Below are positions 11,455 through 23,793 of a DNA stretch of 64,000 nucleotides, one piece after another; position 1 is the first letter of the stretch, and each line of letters starts with the position of its first letter. The translations under genes and the position numbers were made by a program. Source of the DNA: Ridgeia piscesae (taxonomy: Eukaryota > Annelida > Polychaeta > Sabellida > Siboglinidae); assembly GCA_025642075.2 (NCBI GenBank), contig JAODUO010000417.1, positions 1 to 64,000 on the forward strand. Reading direction: 5' to 3'. The notes under the pieces were generated by a model. That model had not been told where the DNA came from. It worked only from the letters and a program-made list of their open reading frames with translations, and searched no databases.

Positions 11455-11828
11455 TGTCATGGACCGCCATGACGCTATCATATTGTATGTATTTAGTGCA
11501 TTTATTTGGTTCAGTAATCGGTGACTCCACCTGGTGATTAATGTTTAGTGTTAATTAGCAGTGACAATAGGTGTCACTGCAGTTTGATCGGCGGGATGAT
11601 AGCGGGATTTGGGGGAGAGTGGAGAGCAAGCAAAGAGCTGAGCCACGAGGCTGTGTTTCCAGTGGGAAGTGAGAAGTTGCTTTGCGTGATTGCTTCATGA
11701 ATGCTTTGGAAGCAAGAAGCCTGAAATTGTAGTCCTGACATCTGACTGTGGGCAGGGTTTTGTTTTGCTTTCTGCATGTGAAATAAAGACATTGTGAACG
11801 GTGACCGCTCGAGTTCTCGTCCTTGACA
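11455..11828 (+). repeat. 3' LTR
   Basis: 374 bp, direct copy of the 5' LTR. The only length difference is a 7-bp insertion near 11739 (GTCCTGACATCTGACTG versus GTCCTGACTG), which looks like a local duplication of CTGACAT. It is followed with no gap by the (CGCA)n array. Confidence 0.95.
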
Positions 11829-11876
<48 letters not shown>

Positions 11877-11881
11877 CGACA

Positions 11882-11964
<83 letters not shown>

Positions 11965-11992
11965 CACACGCACGCACACGCACGCACGCACA
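11829..11992 (+). repeat. (CGCA)n microsatellite
   Basis: About 40 units of CGCA with interruptions near 11879 (CGCACGAC) and 11917 (CGCCGCAC), then a short ATATATATAT run to 12000. It abuts the 3' LTR. The peptide repeats in it (ARTH, VRAC) are artefacts. Confidence 0.97.
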
Positions 11993-12000
11993 TATATATA

Positions 12001-12376
12001 TTACAAGATAAGTTCATCTACGTGATAATATGTTGTAATGTAGAACACCCCGGCTACAGACACATACAACATACATAACTTGTCATAAGATTTTGTGTTT
12101 TATTTAAACAAATAAGCCGTGACGCCTAACCGATATGATTATCAAAACAAACTTGCATTTCATTTGTTAAATCTTTATAATAATAAAATTTGAGTACTTT
12201 CAGAAATAACATTTATTAATACAAGCTTGAAATCTATAGTAGCGCAGGACCAAAAGTATTACTATTAGGGCGACACCAAATATCAGGGTTAGGCCTAGCC
12301 CTAGGGTGACACTTGTCGCCCAAACGACGTCAGAGTGTCGCCTAACCGATGGATTTTTGTATATATATACGCAATA
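12001..12376. other. Non-coding stretch
   Basis: No gene recognised. A local inverted arrangement of GGCGACAC, GTGACACTTGTCGCC and GTGTCGCCTAACCGAT occurs at 12268-12350; it may be the end of an old element. Confidence 0.45.
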
Positions 12377-12380
12377 TATC

Positions 12381-12448
<68 letters not shown>
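12377..12448. repeat. (TA)n microsatellite
   Basis: About 35 TA dinucleotides with a single-base phase slip at the left edge (ATATATCATATATTATATA). Confidence 0.95.
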
Positions 12449-12452
<4 letters not shown>

Positions 12453-14049
12453 TATATGTTGCTATTGATAATTATGGTAGCCTATTTGTCATGTGTATTG
12501 ATGTGTACATGTTTGTCTGTTGGATTCATTATATCATGAATAGCGTACATGTATATACTATAATATAGTATATAATAATAATATGATTATAATTTATAAT
12601 CTATATAATCATATTATTATTGTATATTTATGTATATTAGTATATATTAGTATATACATATAAAACACACACTAATCAATCTTTTTAAAGGGCATGTGGA
12701 TTAATGGTTTTCTTAATTTACGTAGTACATACTATACGTATTTAGTTGAGTTTGAAGAACGTTAAACATGTGAATGTTTTTTTCTCTCGAAAATATGATG
12801 AACCTCGTCGTTGGTTGTTTCTGACATTATTCAATTATTGTCTGCTTTAACGGCATTATCGCGTATTTACCGTCAATGCAGCGGATACATATTTCTCAAA
12901 TGAACTCTCGATCAACTAGTATCAATTACATGTGTGTTATTATTTAATTAAATAGTGCGATTTTCCTTTCAATCAAGAGAGATGAAGCCTCTAATGAAAA
13001 CAGCGCGCTGTTATTGTTCAGAACGAGGCTGAAACATGGAGGAACTCTAAAGCCATGGTGGAAGCGTTTCGCTATCGTGTTTATCTAAGCTAGTTAATAT
13101 AGTCGCTTCATGTCGAAATTTCAATATAATTGTGCAGTGATGAAAAACTTAAGCAGACGACCACAACGGCAAGAGGTCTGTAAATATACTGTGTCGATAG
13201 AAAGTCATTCTCTGATGGATTAATAAAATAATTCCTCACGCGTTTTTCCTTTGGATTTTAGGAATAAACTTACGTCACGATTCTTCTACGCGTGCGTTAT
13301 TTGGTAAAAAGGAAGGCTTGGCACTGGCTTACGGAAAAGAAAAATGCTAGCGTTTTATCATTTTACACTTTTAGCAAATAAAGGGCACTTATTTGCAATT
13401 TAGAAATCGCACGCCTACTTTATTTCCGCCTATTTTATTTTAGATAAATTATGAGTCAAAACCATAATGCCTAATCAGAGTATAGGCCTAGTCCTAGAGC
13501 TAGGCCTATGGCCTCAGGCTATGACTATGTGAGTATGTAACATTTCTAGTATTACGTCTGTCCTGTTTACCGGCGTTTTTCACTTATATTTATAATCTTA
13601 GTTATTAACTTTGTTGCATATATAAATCATCTAAAAATAGTAATACTAATACTGACCTAAATTCTAAACTTACGTCGACAAAACGAAAAATGTTTATTAT
13701 AATATGTTTATTTAACTAAAATGAAACATACAATTTCAATGTTTGGGGGACACATTTATATTGTATGTACTATTGCTCAATCTATTGGAATGCTTTGTCC
13801 CTGGCCTATTTGTTTTCCGTACAGCTAAGTTATTGATTATCATAATACCAAATGACATGGAAACTTGTAAAATACATGTTTTAAAGTAAAAATAAGTTGG
13901 CACTGTACAATCAGTGGCCACCAATTCATCAGTCATTGGTCTGACTAAATTCAATGTATTTCCATGTATTTCAGACCGATTTGCCTGTGTTATTGCACAG
14001 GCCACCGAGGCCGGTAGTAGGCCTATATGCTGCGGTTGCTTGTTTCTAC
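12449..14049. other. Non-coding stretch with one strong AT hairpin
   Basis: No exon or RNA gene recognised. At 12574-12591 and 12604-12621 an 18-bp perfect inverted repeat (AATAATAATATGATTATA and its complement) surrounds a 12-base loop. A cluster of AGGCCTAG/CTAGGCCT palindromes lies at 13485-13515. Confidence 0.5.
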
Positions 14050-14086
14050 CAAGTGGGTACCGCTAATGTTATTTCAGACTTGGTTG
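14050..14086 (+). repeat. 37-bp direct repeat, left copy
   Basis: CAAGTGGGTACCGCTAATG... to ...CTTGGTTG matches 36 of 37 bases with 16852-16888. The two copies lie on either side of the foldback element. Each copy itself has CCAAGT and ACTTGG arms near its ends. Confidence 0.85.
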
Positions 14087-14239
14087 GTGAACATTTCCGT
14101 TTTGAAGTTGTCTTATTGTGCCAGTTCACTTATAAAAGTAATTATGATAGGTTTCCACTGTTTCTGCAATGTACAAATCTGTGGCTGTTTATTTAAGATG
14201 TTTGAAGTATTTCATACTAACAGTTCAAAAATGGCATTA

Positions 14240-16453
14240 GGGTCATTCCGAGTGAACGCAACCAAAATTCCAGAAATTGGTTGCTGTCATCTATTAGATG
14301 GTGAGAGCCTTTGTTAAGATTAGCAAGAATCCAAAATTTGAGCGTTCTAGCTTAAATAGTTTTCAAGTTACAGCAGTTTGAAATTTGAGACTTGGATGTT
14401 TTTCGACAGCTTGTTAAAAATAAATAACTTTATTCACATTTAACTAGTCAATGTCTTCTGCACCTTTTAGCCTGTGTCAATAACATTGTGTTGAGTTGTT
14501 CTCTATATTATAAAGATTACATACTACAATTAGAACATAAATATAATGTATGGTTAATGTGCAGCAAGTCGATAAATATGATTTATTCAAAATATCACTC
14601 GAGGAAGGGTTTTTAGACCCTGATTGTGAGCAGGCATAAACTAGTTCTAAGACAAAATAACAAGTAACTCTCAATATCCATCCATGCTTCCTTCTCAAGA
14701 AGAATGGGGGTCTCATTGATACAACTTTTTAAATAAATTGCTTGTGATATACGAGAGGGTTTTCAGATATTGATTGCAAGCTAAAAATGGATGATTAAAT
14801 GAAATGGTGTGTGTATTTGATAGATATGCATATAACGTTGTGTATTATCAGAGTAATATGACTTGTTTAGCTCTCTTAATTATGACTCTATACATACTCA
14901 AATGTCCTACATTTGATATTTCTTTAAAATTAGCAAACTTCCAACCCTATAAGGTCAGTGTGGATTAGAAGGTATTGTTATCAAACTTTTACCAGGCATA
15001 AACCAGTTCAAAGATAAAATAACAAGTAACTCTCAATGTCCTTCCAAGCTTCCTTCACAAAAAGAATGGGGACCCATTGATACAGAAAAAGTATCAATAA
15101 ATCACTTGCGAGCGGGTTTCAAGCACTGATCTTGAGTTAAACAATAGTTATTGGTAATATTTGTAAATATTGCATATCTATGCATATTAGTATACATTCT
15201 TAGGGAGTTTTGTTTGAAGCATGGGGCTGGTTTATGCCTGGTAAAAGTTTGATAACAATACCTTCTAATCCATATTGACCTTTTAGGGTTGGAAGTTTGC
15301 TAATTTTAAAGAAATATAAAATGTAGGTCATTTGGTTATGTGTAGATTCATAATTAAGACCATCACGCATGTCATATTGCTGTGATAATAAACAATGTTA
15401 TGCATATATTATATCAAATACATATAACAGTTCACTGAAGCATTTATGTTTAGTTTGCAATCAGTGTATGAAAACCCTCTCGTATATCACAAGCAATTTA
15501 TTTAAAAAGTTGTATCAATTGGTCCCCATTCTTCTTGAGAAGGAAGCATGGAAGGATATTGAGAGTTACTACTTGTTATTTTGTCTTTGGACTGGTTTAT
15601 GCCTGGTAAAAGTTTGATAACAATACCTTCTAATCTGCATTGACCTTTTAGGGTTGGAAGTTTGCTAATTTTAAAGAAGTATAAAATGTAGGATATTTGG
15701 GTATGTGTAGATTCATAATTAAGACAGTCAGGCATGTCATTTTGCTCTGATAATACACAATGTTATGCATATATATCAAATACACACAACAGTTCATTTA
15801 ACCATCTATATTTAGCTTGCAATCAATGTCCGAAAACCCTCTCGTATATCACAAGCAATTTATTTTAAAAGTTGGCGCACCCAGACATATGCCATTTTTA
15901 TTGTGAAGGAAGCTCGGAAGGATATTGAGACTTACTAGTTATTTGAGTTATAGAAATGAACTGACACCTAGAAAAAGGTTTGTGATAATACAAGCTATGC
16001 CTCATCGCCTTTTTGGGTCAGAAGTTGGTCATTTTTAAAGAAATATAATAACGTACCATCTTTGCATATGTACAGATTAATAATTAAGAAAATCAGACCT
16101 GCTGTATTTCTTAGATTTGCACATATGTATGTCTAGGTACCAAATATGTACAATTTGGGTCTAACGTATGTGTATTCTCCTCACAATCAGGGTCTGAAAA
16201 CTCTCCCGCAAGTTATATTTTGAATAAATCATGATGTTTATCAACTTGCTGCATATTAACCATGCACTGTATTTATGTTATAATTGTAGGTATGGAATCT
16301 TTATATAATGGAGAGCAACTCCACACAAATTCACTGGCACAGCCTAAAGAGTGCCGAAGATATTGACTAGTGAAAGGTTCTCGCCATACTGATCTATTCA
16401 AAAATCTAAGAGATGACAGCAACCCCATTAGTTGCGTTCACACGGAATGACCC
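14240..16453. mobile_element. Foldback element with GGGTCATTCC ends
   Basis: A 2.2-kb structure made of long diverged inverted arms. Left end GGGTCATTCC (14240-14249), right end GGAATGACCC (16444-16453), each flanked by ATTA (14236-14239 and 16454-16457), consistent with a 4-bp target duplication. The outer segments GTGAACGCAAC and GGTTGCTGTCATCT--TAGAT match in inverted orientation. Further in, 14520-14640 pairs with 16175-16300, and the blocks around CTCTCGTATATCACAAGCAATTTATT, GGACTGGTTTATGCCTGG and CTTCTAATC--CATTGACCTTTTAGGG at 15225-15940 are inverted copies of 14590-15130. The blocks also recur within an arm. No transposase frame is present, so it is non-autonomous. Confidence 0.85.
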
Positions 16454-16627
16454 ATTAATTAACCTTGATTATTTTGCAGTATGAATTTGTATGTATTGAC
16501 AACAGTTGCTTTAGGTTATTTATAACAATGTTTCAGAGTGCACCACTATTAAGTCTTTGAATGGAATTAGTTGCCTTTAATTTAATTATTGATTAACATA
16601 CATAAACTGTGGTACCACATGGATTGG

Positions 16628-16629
<2 letters not shown>

Positions 16630-16688
<59 letters not shown>
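16630..16688. repeat. (TA)n inside a TTGGTA/TACCAA inverted repeat
   Basis: About 28 TA units flanked on the left by ATTGGTA and on the right by TACCAAT, so the whole block is palindromic. Confidence 0.93.
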
Positions 16689-16690
<2 letters not shown>

Positions 16691-16851
16691 AATGGCCTTA
16701 TGCAGGATAACAATTTTGCCAGTCACCTAATTTTTGGTGGACACATAGATGTTAACTACTAAGCCAGTTGAGAAATGTAACTGTGTTTTATGACCTGAAA
16801 TGGAATACAAACACATTTGTGACACCATAAAATGTGACACTATTTTTTACC

Positions 16852-16888
16852 CAAGTGGGTACCGCTAATGTTATTTCATACTTGGTTG
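16852..16888 (+). repeat. 37-bp direct repeat, right copy
   Basis: Second copy of the 14050-14086 sequence; one base differs (CATACTTGG versus CAGACTTGG). It lies 399 bp right of the foldback element. Confidence 0.85.
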
Positions 16889-17014
16889 TACATGTAGATG
16901 AAACTAACTCTCAGTCAGTCAATATATTGGTACCTTTGTCACGGTACCTTGCCATCTGTCACATATTGCTTTGGCCAGCTAACTTGTTGCATCATTGATC
17001 AGTGGAATATTCCA

Positions 17015-18520
17015 TTAACCCATTAGGCCCTAGGATTTTATTAAAACATGCCCTCTTGTTCCCAGGATTTATGGCATTTTTAGAGCGATTTTACTTCTAT
17101 GTGTTAAAAAATCTGTAGAAAAAATCTATTCAATATTGTTAATTACAAGTTGTGTTTATTTTGAAGAGTACTAATTTCTCCACATGCCTGTACACATAGA
17201 AATATGATTTAGTCATAAAATGTTGACACTTGACCACAATTTGCAAAGAAAATAATAAATTTGTAAAAAACATTGTGAAAGTTATTCTACTTAGCGACTG
17301 ACATTTTAAATTGAACCTCTGCTACTACCTTATTCAACCCAGTGAACAAAATGCAGCTATATGTGTTAGCTTTGCAACAGTGAACACATTATAGCATTCT
17401 GACGGTTATTTTTCAAGTTACACTATATATTTTTAATTTTGTCAGGCAAAATATTTTCAAAATGGCCGACATTGTGTTATACAGGCATGTATTGAAATAT
17501 CTCTGCCATACAGCCAAATTAGTTGCAACAGTGTTTATTGACAAACAAAACATTGTATCTGTTCATTATTGTATTGTATAATTTATATTTGTGTTGTTTT
17601 GAGTTGTTTGAAATGGTATAGTATATTTGTGTTTTGTGTGAAATACTGGTCGAAGAAAACAGATTCTTCTTCTTTTCTTCTTCCTGTAATAAAAAAGAGT
17701 CAAAATAAATAAACATGAAATGAGAGAAATTTAATTATAAACAATTATGAATTATGAACAATATGACAACATAATAAAACACAATAGCTGGTGGCTGAGG
17801 TTAGAAGTAACATCAACAGAACAGAAGTGCAACACATCCAGACAAAAACTGCCAGGTACACATGTACTCGGCACTGACAGCTGTCAGAATTTGACAAAAG
17901 TTGTATTCAACATAGCCATAGAAATGTATAATTATTAGTTATTCATACAAGTCGTTGTATGATTGAAATATGTCATACATCCAGATAATGTCAACAACAG
18001 TATATAACATGAGTGTAAAAATAACACAGGTGATGGAATCGATGTACATTGAACGGTCATAGTCCAGCTCAGTTGATGCTGAAGCGATGACATTGACAGC
18101 CAACTTTTACTTTTTAGCAACACGATGGAAGCAATAATTCTTACAGAAAAAACTACTTACATGTTCCTCAATTTCCACATCCGATCCCCCTTTCATTTCA
18201 CCATCATCGCTGTCACTATCCCACAGCATTTGTGCAACATCAGTTGCCGAAAACATGACGACAACGGCAAAGTTGGACGAAAAAGCACTCGAAGAAAATC
18301 GATGTAAATAAAAAATTTCAATATGGCAACCCATGCACATGACAAGCTGGTGTTGTTGGAAACTGTATCCGCTAGGTTGTGTTAAAATTTGGGAGCGTTT
18401 AGTGCAGTAGTTGATCGCCAGGAATTTTTTGAATACAAGGTCCTGTGTCCGGCCGGTGGCGGCCGTTGTAGGACTGGGCAGAGCGGCCGGCCGCGGCCGT
18501 TGTAGGATCTAATCGGTTAA
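17015..18520. mobile_element. Possible TTAA-flanked (piggyBac-like) non-autonomous element
   Basis: TTAACCCATTAGGCCCTAG at 17015-17033 and, inverted at the other end, TTAACCGATTAGATCCTAC (complement of 18502-18520). About 11 of the 15 positions after the TTAA agree. TTAA target duplication with CC-starting ends is the piggyBac hallmark. The interior codes for nothing recognisable. A GC-rich pair of GGCGGCCGTTGTAGGA-like repeats sits next to the right end (18453-18507). The evidence is short, so this is tentative. Confidence 0.4.
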
Positions 18521-19800
18521 GAAACATAACAATATATCTAAACAATACATATGAAAGCATAATTGCTAGGAAATGCACCAAATAACCGGCTAGATGATCA
18601 TTTATTATTTTGTGGTCTGTGAATAATTTTCTGTCAGGGTGTATTTGTGGTGGTTGTCATGCAGCCAGAAGGATGGTCTACAGCTGTGTAACTATGTTAT
18701 CAGAGCCAGAGTACACCTATATATAGGGGTTGGGGAATTTCCACTTGACATGCTTGCTTCCGTGATACTTACTATTTGTGATACGTGTATACATGCATAG
18801 TGCTTATAGAAATGTGTTGATGGATTGCCCTTTGCCACAGGAAATATATATCATACAATCCCATATCTGGCCCTAAGATAGGTTTGCTTAGTGTACCTTA
18901 CATGGCAAACCAGTTTCCCCAATGTCAAGTCGACATCTCTCAAAATGTTTGCGAAGACCAAAACAAAAGATTGAACCAACACAGTACGTATACTAATTAT
19001 TATTATTACTACCCAGTACTACTAGTATGCAACATGAAACCATTGGCCATTTAACATAGGTAAAAAATAAATCTCAAATCTAATACGACTTTGATATGAT
19101 TTCCTAGGGGATATACAGGTGTATCTACAAGATTAAATTAAACATCCTTTCAATTATAGTGTCACTTCACAATATGATTAGAGTAGGATTGGTCTACAAG
19201 TGATAATAACGTTTCTTGCAGATTAAAATGTTTTTCTGCAACAAGAATAACACTGGGATAACTGCTTCAGTGCCGGAATATCCCCCTGGACAATATCTCC
19301 AGATTACCCATCCAGACAACATCCCCTGCAATACCCCCTTGGCAATATCCCTGCCCCTAATCTAGTAATATCCAAAGGCTTAATTCATGGTCTGCAAGGT
19401 GAACAATGTATACAGCCACATCACAAATAATATGTTCATTCTGAGAGTCACAAATTACTTCCATTACAGTAAAGTATAAGCATTTACTCACTATCAGTTA
19501 TAGTAACTGTTAAACTAATAAACAATTTTTAATTTGATTGACTCATTTTAAAGCCTCCTGGGGGTCTTTTAAGGGCTTCAAAACTGGTACATTTTCAGTT
19601 TTCCAATTTTTTCAACATCTTTTTGTAGCTTTTTCTCAAATTTTGCATACACATATCTTATTGTCACTGCATGTACACAAGCAATTTGTAGTTGTGTATT
19701 CTTTTGTAACCATGGGCCTTCAAAAAAGCAAAATATTTACATTTTGCCTCTTTCTGCCTGGACTTGGAGCTACTCACTGTGACCACTGTCTGTTATCTAT
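18521..19800. other. Non-coding stretch upstream of the transporter gene
   Basis: No coding exon recognised. Contains a C-rich block CCCCCTGGACAATATC / CCCCCTTGGCAATATCC, a short degenerate tandem repeat at 19275-19350. Confidence 0.5.
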
Positions 19801-19805
19801 ATATG

Positions 19806-20092
19806 GCTTGCATGCATGCATGCATGCATGCATAGCATACATACATACATACATACATACATACATACATACATACATACATACATACATACATACATAC
19901 ATACATACATACATACATACATACATACATACATACATAATATGCATGTATCCATGCATACACACACACACACACACACACGCACACACGCACACACGCA
20001 CACACGCACACACGCACACACGCACACACGCACACACAGCACACACAGCACACCACACCACACCACACCACACACACACACACACACATACA
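19806..20092 (+). repeat. Compound microsatellite (CATG)n-(CATA)n-(CA)n
   Basis: In order: CATG repeats at 19809-19832, CATA repeats at 19838-19938, then (CA)n, CACACG and CACAC-ACCACAC variants to about 20092. All open frames here are repeat artefacts. It lies about 300 bp before the candidate first exon of the transporter gene. Confidence 0.95.
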
Positions 20093-20141
20093 CGTGGCTT
20101 GTTAACCTGGCCAGTGCCCACCACACCAAAATTCTTTTCCC

Positions 20142-20387
20142 CCCAGTCTTATTCCAGGAAATTCCACTATTGAGTAGATGGTCAGCACTGGCATTGTAGC
20201 CTAGCTACCCAGCAGTAGTAGCCAATCACATGGGCACTGTTCTGAGCGGCAGTGTGGTGGACTAGCCGGCCTGTCACTCTAGCTGTGATCGTGTCTGCAC
20301 CTGCTCGTCTCTCTATCTCCTAGCCTTCGTATACACGATACCTATCATTATTGTTGCTGGGCATTTCTGCTTGGACTGTCCAACAGC
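20142..20387 (+). promoter_or_regulatory. Candidate promoter/5'UTR of the SLC6 gene
   Basis: A comparatively GC-balanced block with a CCAAT box (AGCCAATCA, 20220-20228), no TATA box at a convincing distance, and a pyrimidine-rich stretch just before the candidate first ATG at 20388. The assignment depends on the exon ending at 20408 being real. Confidence 0.3.
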
Positions 20388-20408
20388 ATGGTTGCAGTAA
20401 TGAAGCCG
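20388..20408 (+). CDS. Candidate first coding exon of the SLC6 transporter
   Basis: ATG at 20388 followed by six codons (MVAVMKP) and a strong donor, CCG|GTGAGT. Joining phase 0 to the acceptor ...TTTGACAG|GCT at 23793/23794 continues as ADDTA and then the methionine at 23809, all in frame. The frame is closed by TGA at 23788-23790 in the unspliced DNA, so an upstream exon would explain why the sequence just before 23809 looks like an acceptor. The alternative is that this exon is untranslated or absent and translation starts at 23809. Confidence 0.45.
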
Positions 20409-20739
20409 GTGAGTGGACGGACAGACGGACATGTGTTGATAATTACAGCCCGTTGGCTTTGTGCACAGTAGCTGCTGTGCTGAGTCAATGACTGGCTGTT
20501 ATTACTGTTATTGTGCTTGAGAAGAACCATAATGATAGTGTGGGTGGAAAATATAGGTCACTTGTGTTGTCTACTTATTATAGCCAATTGATATGCTCAA
20601 CTGCCAAACACATATATTATAGGTTTGTTACACATTTACGTGAGTTACTGGCATAGGTGTCATGACGATATTTAATCGTATGTTCTGTGTACATATACAG
20701 TTAGCAGTTTGTAATAATTGATTCATGATTTAGGTGTAA

Positions 20740-20789
<50 letters not shown>

Positions 20790-21461
20790 GTTACTGTTAC
20801 AGTAAGCCCACACCCAGCAAGTAGATAGGATTATTTTAGTAGTTGAATTAATAGTCACATTATGTTAATTCCATCTAAAATACAGAGTAAAAAACATTTA
20901 ACTTTTTCAGCCTTGTTTCTATGGTAACAAACAAAATATATACTATTTTGAGCATATATTGACAAATTTTGAAACATTGCCATTCTTTACTGAATCCTGT
21001 TATTATTGATTAGTACAGATTCTGTCTGTGACCAGAATGTCTATAAAAATGTGTTTTTAAGTGTACAGAAAACTTGGTTTTTAGCAACAAATAATAGGCT
21101 ATGTTTCCAAAGGTTGATATGTTTCTTTAAATGTGTCTGGTCATTGTGCAGTGTAGATTATGTTGAACACAATATTCAAAACTGTATTTGGATGATGTAA
21201 TTACTCCCAAGTCTCCAAGAGATACCTTTTCTAAATGAAGTGATGTTTGAAAACATGTTTTGAGAAAATGACCAAATAAAGTGCAAAGCTATTATAATTA
21301 TAATCCGGCATATTTTAATAAATTTGGATAAACAATATAATTTCACCTGGAGTGTCTGGGCCTATAAGACTTCGACGTGAATACATGCATTGGTAGAGTA
21401 TATACTGACCCCTTGATAGCCATCAGGAAATTCTCTCCTGGCTCCTAGGTTCACTGTCCTG

Positions 21462-21500
<39 letters not shown>

Positions 21501-23793
21501 GGCTCCTGGGAGCCAGGATAGAATATATATATACTGCTCTGCTGTCAACAGCGAAAGCCCTGTGTTATTTCCTGAATTTGTCAGTCTACCTTTTATTACT
21601 TTCTTTGTTTTTTAACTCGCTTCCTTAGAATATACTTGGAGAATTGAGTCCCACCCAAACTGTCTGATGTGACCAATTGAAGGGTGTCCTGTCTAATCTG
21701 ATTGTTTTCTGATAACATCTCCAATGAGATGGCCGATATATAAATGCTCTTGTGTGTATGTCTTCTTGCAGAAGACTAGCTGTGAAACTCATCAATAGTT
21801 TGAAGGTGTTATCTTACATTACATGACTTATGAGTACTGGATTCACATGAGGAAATATTCAAGCCTACACTGCAAGGTTTTAGTTAGTACTATAAATACT
21901 GGCACGACGCCACAATTATGAAATAATGAAAATTATGAAATAATGGGTAATCTAAAGGATTGCTAGGGGATGCTGGTATGCAGTTTGGGCCTGTGATGAA
22001 ATTGTGCTCTTTACATGTACTATTTAATTCTTTTTTCAGTTTGATGAATGTTTTTAGGCTCCAACTTTTATTAACATAAGGCATATATATGATATAAGAT
22101 AAATGAATATATCTATGATATGATGAATGAATACGTCGTTACAAAGTAATGGTGGTTGACAGGCAAGACGCCTGAGTTACATAACGGCGCCATCTGGTTT
22201 ATTAGTTCTGTAGGTTCCCCATTGTCCTCATATTGACCAAAACATGGGAATTTCCTACCTACGGCAAGCAGCTGAACATGGTATATACTCTCACAGTGTG
22301 GTCCGCAGATGTACATGTATGTGGAGTGATTATTCCTATTGAGGTGCACTTGTAGACAGCTGCTAGACTTGCAAACATCTCTATGTGCTCTTTCATGAAC
22401 TGTTACTGCTGCTTACACTAATGCAGATGGAGTACACAGATGCCCAAGAAAATAACATTTGCTCGCTGTATTGAAGGCTTAATGGGATTCAGAAGCAGAC
22501 ACCAGCCTGGCATTATGGATTCAGTTTAAAAGCAATTACAATGGCTGGATGTATCCCATGTTAATAAGGATTTTTCAGGTGTGAAAAATTTGAATTTGTT
22601 TTGTAGTCATCACACCGCCATAAAATTGAGTGAAACTTGCCATCAAAGGACAAATATGTTTATATATGCTGGGCAGATTAAAATTGTAGTTATCATATAA
22701 TTTACGTACTGGATCTAAGTTGGGAATGGTCAGAGTGGCAAATCCAATGAAAAAAACATAGTATGGATATTTATGAATTATTGCAGGATTTTGGTTCAAG
22801 AATCCAGACTTCAGCCATGAAAACATGGTTTGTGTGCATGCAGTCTGGACTGCTGCATATACCAGCACAGTGGCTAAACACCATTAGATTAGCTTCCACT
22901 GTAGATTGGTTTGGTCTATGCAGCAAGGCACACCAGATGCATGCTGTCTAGGCAAGGGGCTATCACCTTTTATTAATGTACATGTGTTGTAAGCTGATGG
23001 GCATTGCTGAGGACCAGATAACCATGGCAATTGCCCATACATAATGTAGTCCAGTGGTGCACAGCTATGCTTGCAGACATGACTGGAGAGTGAAGCCTAG
23101 GTAAATATGTGTGTCAGCTGCTGTTTATTGATGTAGATGACATAACACAAGATGACATAATGAATCAATGTGAATTTGCGTAGTTTGCGATGCTTGGGCT
23201 GATGCAATATTGAATCAGGCTGATTGAATAGTATGTTACATTTACCACAGTACTTTACTATTTCCTCAAAAACTGCTGAATACTATAGCTACATACATGT
23301 ATAATACAATTATGTTCACGCAAAGTTGAAAACACCAAGGAAATATTATATAGAAATATAATGTCAAGAAATCATATACATAAAAAGCTCTCATTCAGTG
23401 TAATTTAGTATGATGCTACATTTTGAAATCATGATTTATGTCTTCAAAATATATATAAAAAGAATGCTTCTGTTATTAGACACTTTTGATTGAGTGAGTT
23501 TATTTGGTAATAATTACATACATGCAAATAAAACATAGTTTTGATGCAAATGCAAATAAAGACTAAGCATATATACACTAATACTGATGATAACACATTA
23601 AACCACACAAAAGTGCATTTATTTCCAGTGTGGTCCGCAAAAGGTTACGTTAGCCATTATAAATTGCCAATTAAATGGCCAAAGCTTGACCTGAACGTCT
23701 TCATGAAATGTTCACATTTTTATTAGTGTAAGTTACAAGGTAGTTGAGATGAAAATATTGATGGCCCTGAAAGTACTGTTGCCACTTTGACAG
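20409..23793. other. Putative first intron / upstream sequence
   Basis: No exon recognised. Contains (TA)n arrays at 20742-20786 and 21466-21497; the second is followed by the hairpin CCTGGCTCC-TG-GGAGCCAGG at 21498-21517, whose left half recurs at 21436 as CCTGGCTCCTAGG. The rest is AT-rich and unremarkable. Confidence 0.45.

Larger units (their letters stand above)
8239..11828 (+). mobile_element. Gag-only (non-autonomous) LTR retrotransposon, 3.6 kb
   Basis: Two direct LTRs (8239-8605 and 11455-11828) starting TG and ending CA enclose a primer-binding-like site, a leader with a tandem repeat, one Gag reading frame and a purine-rich stretch before the 3' LTR. The LTRs differ by three substitutions and one 7-bp indel, so the insertion is recent. 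No protease, reverse transcriptase, RNase H or integrase motif is present in any frame between 9122 and 11454. The architecture resembles the 'TR-GAG' non-autonomous elements described from plants, presumably moved by the enzymes of a related Ty3/gypsy-type element. No target-site duplication is visible: the left flank is (TA)n ending in GA, the right flank is (CGCA)n. Confidence 0.9.

Noticed and set aside
8239..11828. Complete Ty3/gypsy element with pol
   Set aside because: No protease, RT, RNase H or integrase motif in any frame between gag and the 3' LTR.
12335..12568. Membrane-like peptide next to (TA)n
   Set aside because: The hydrophobic stretch is YIYI encoded by the (TA)n array; the same holds for 8087-8314, 40357-40800, 53721-54081 and 61025-61303.
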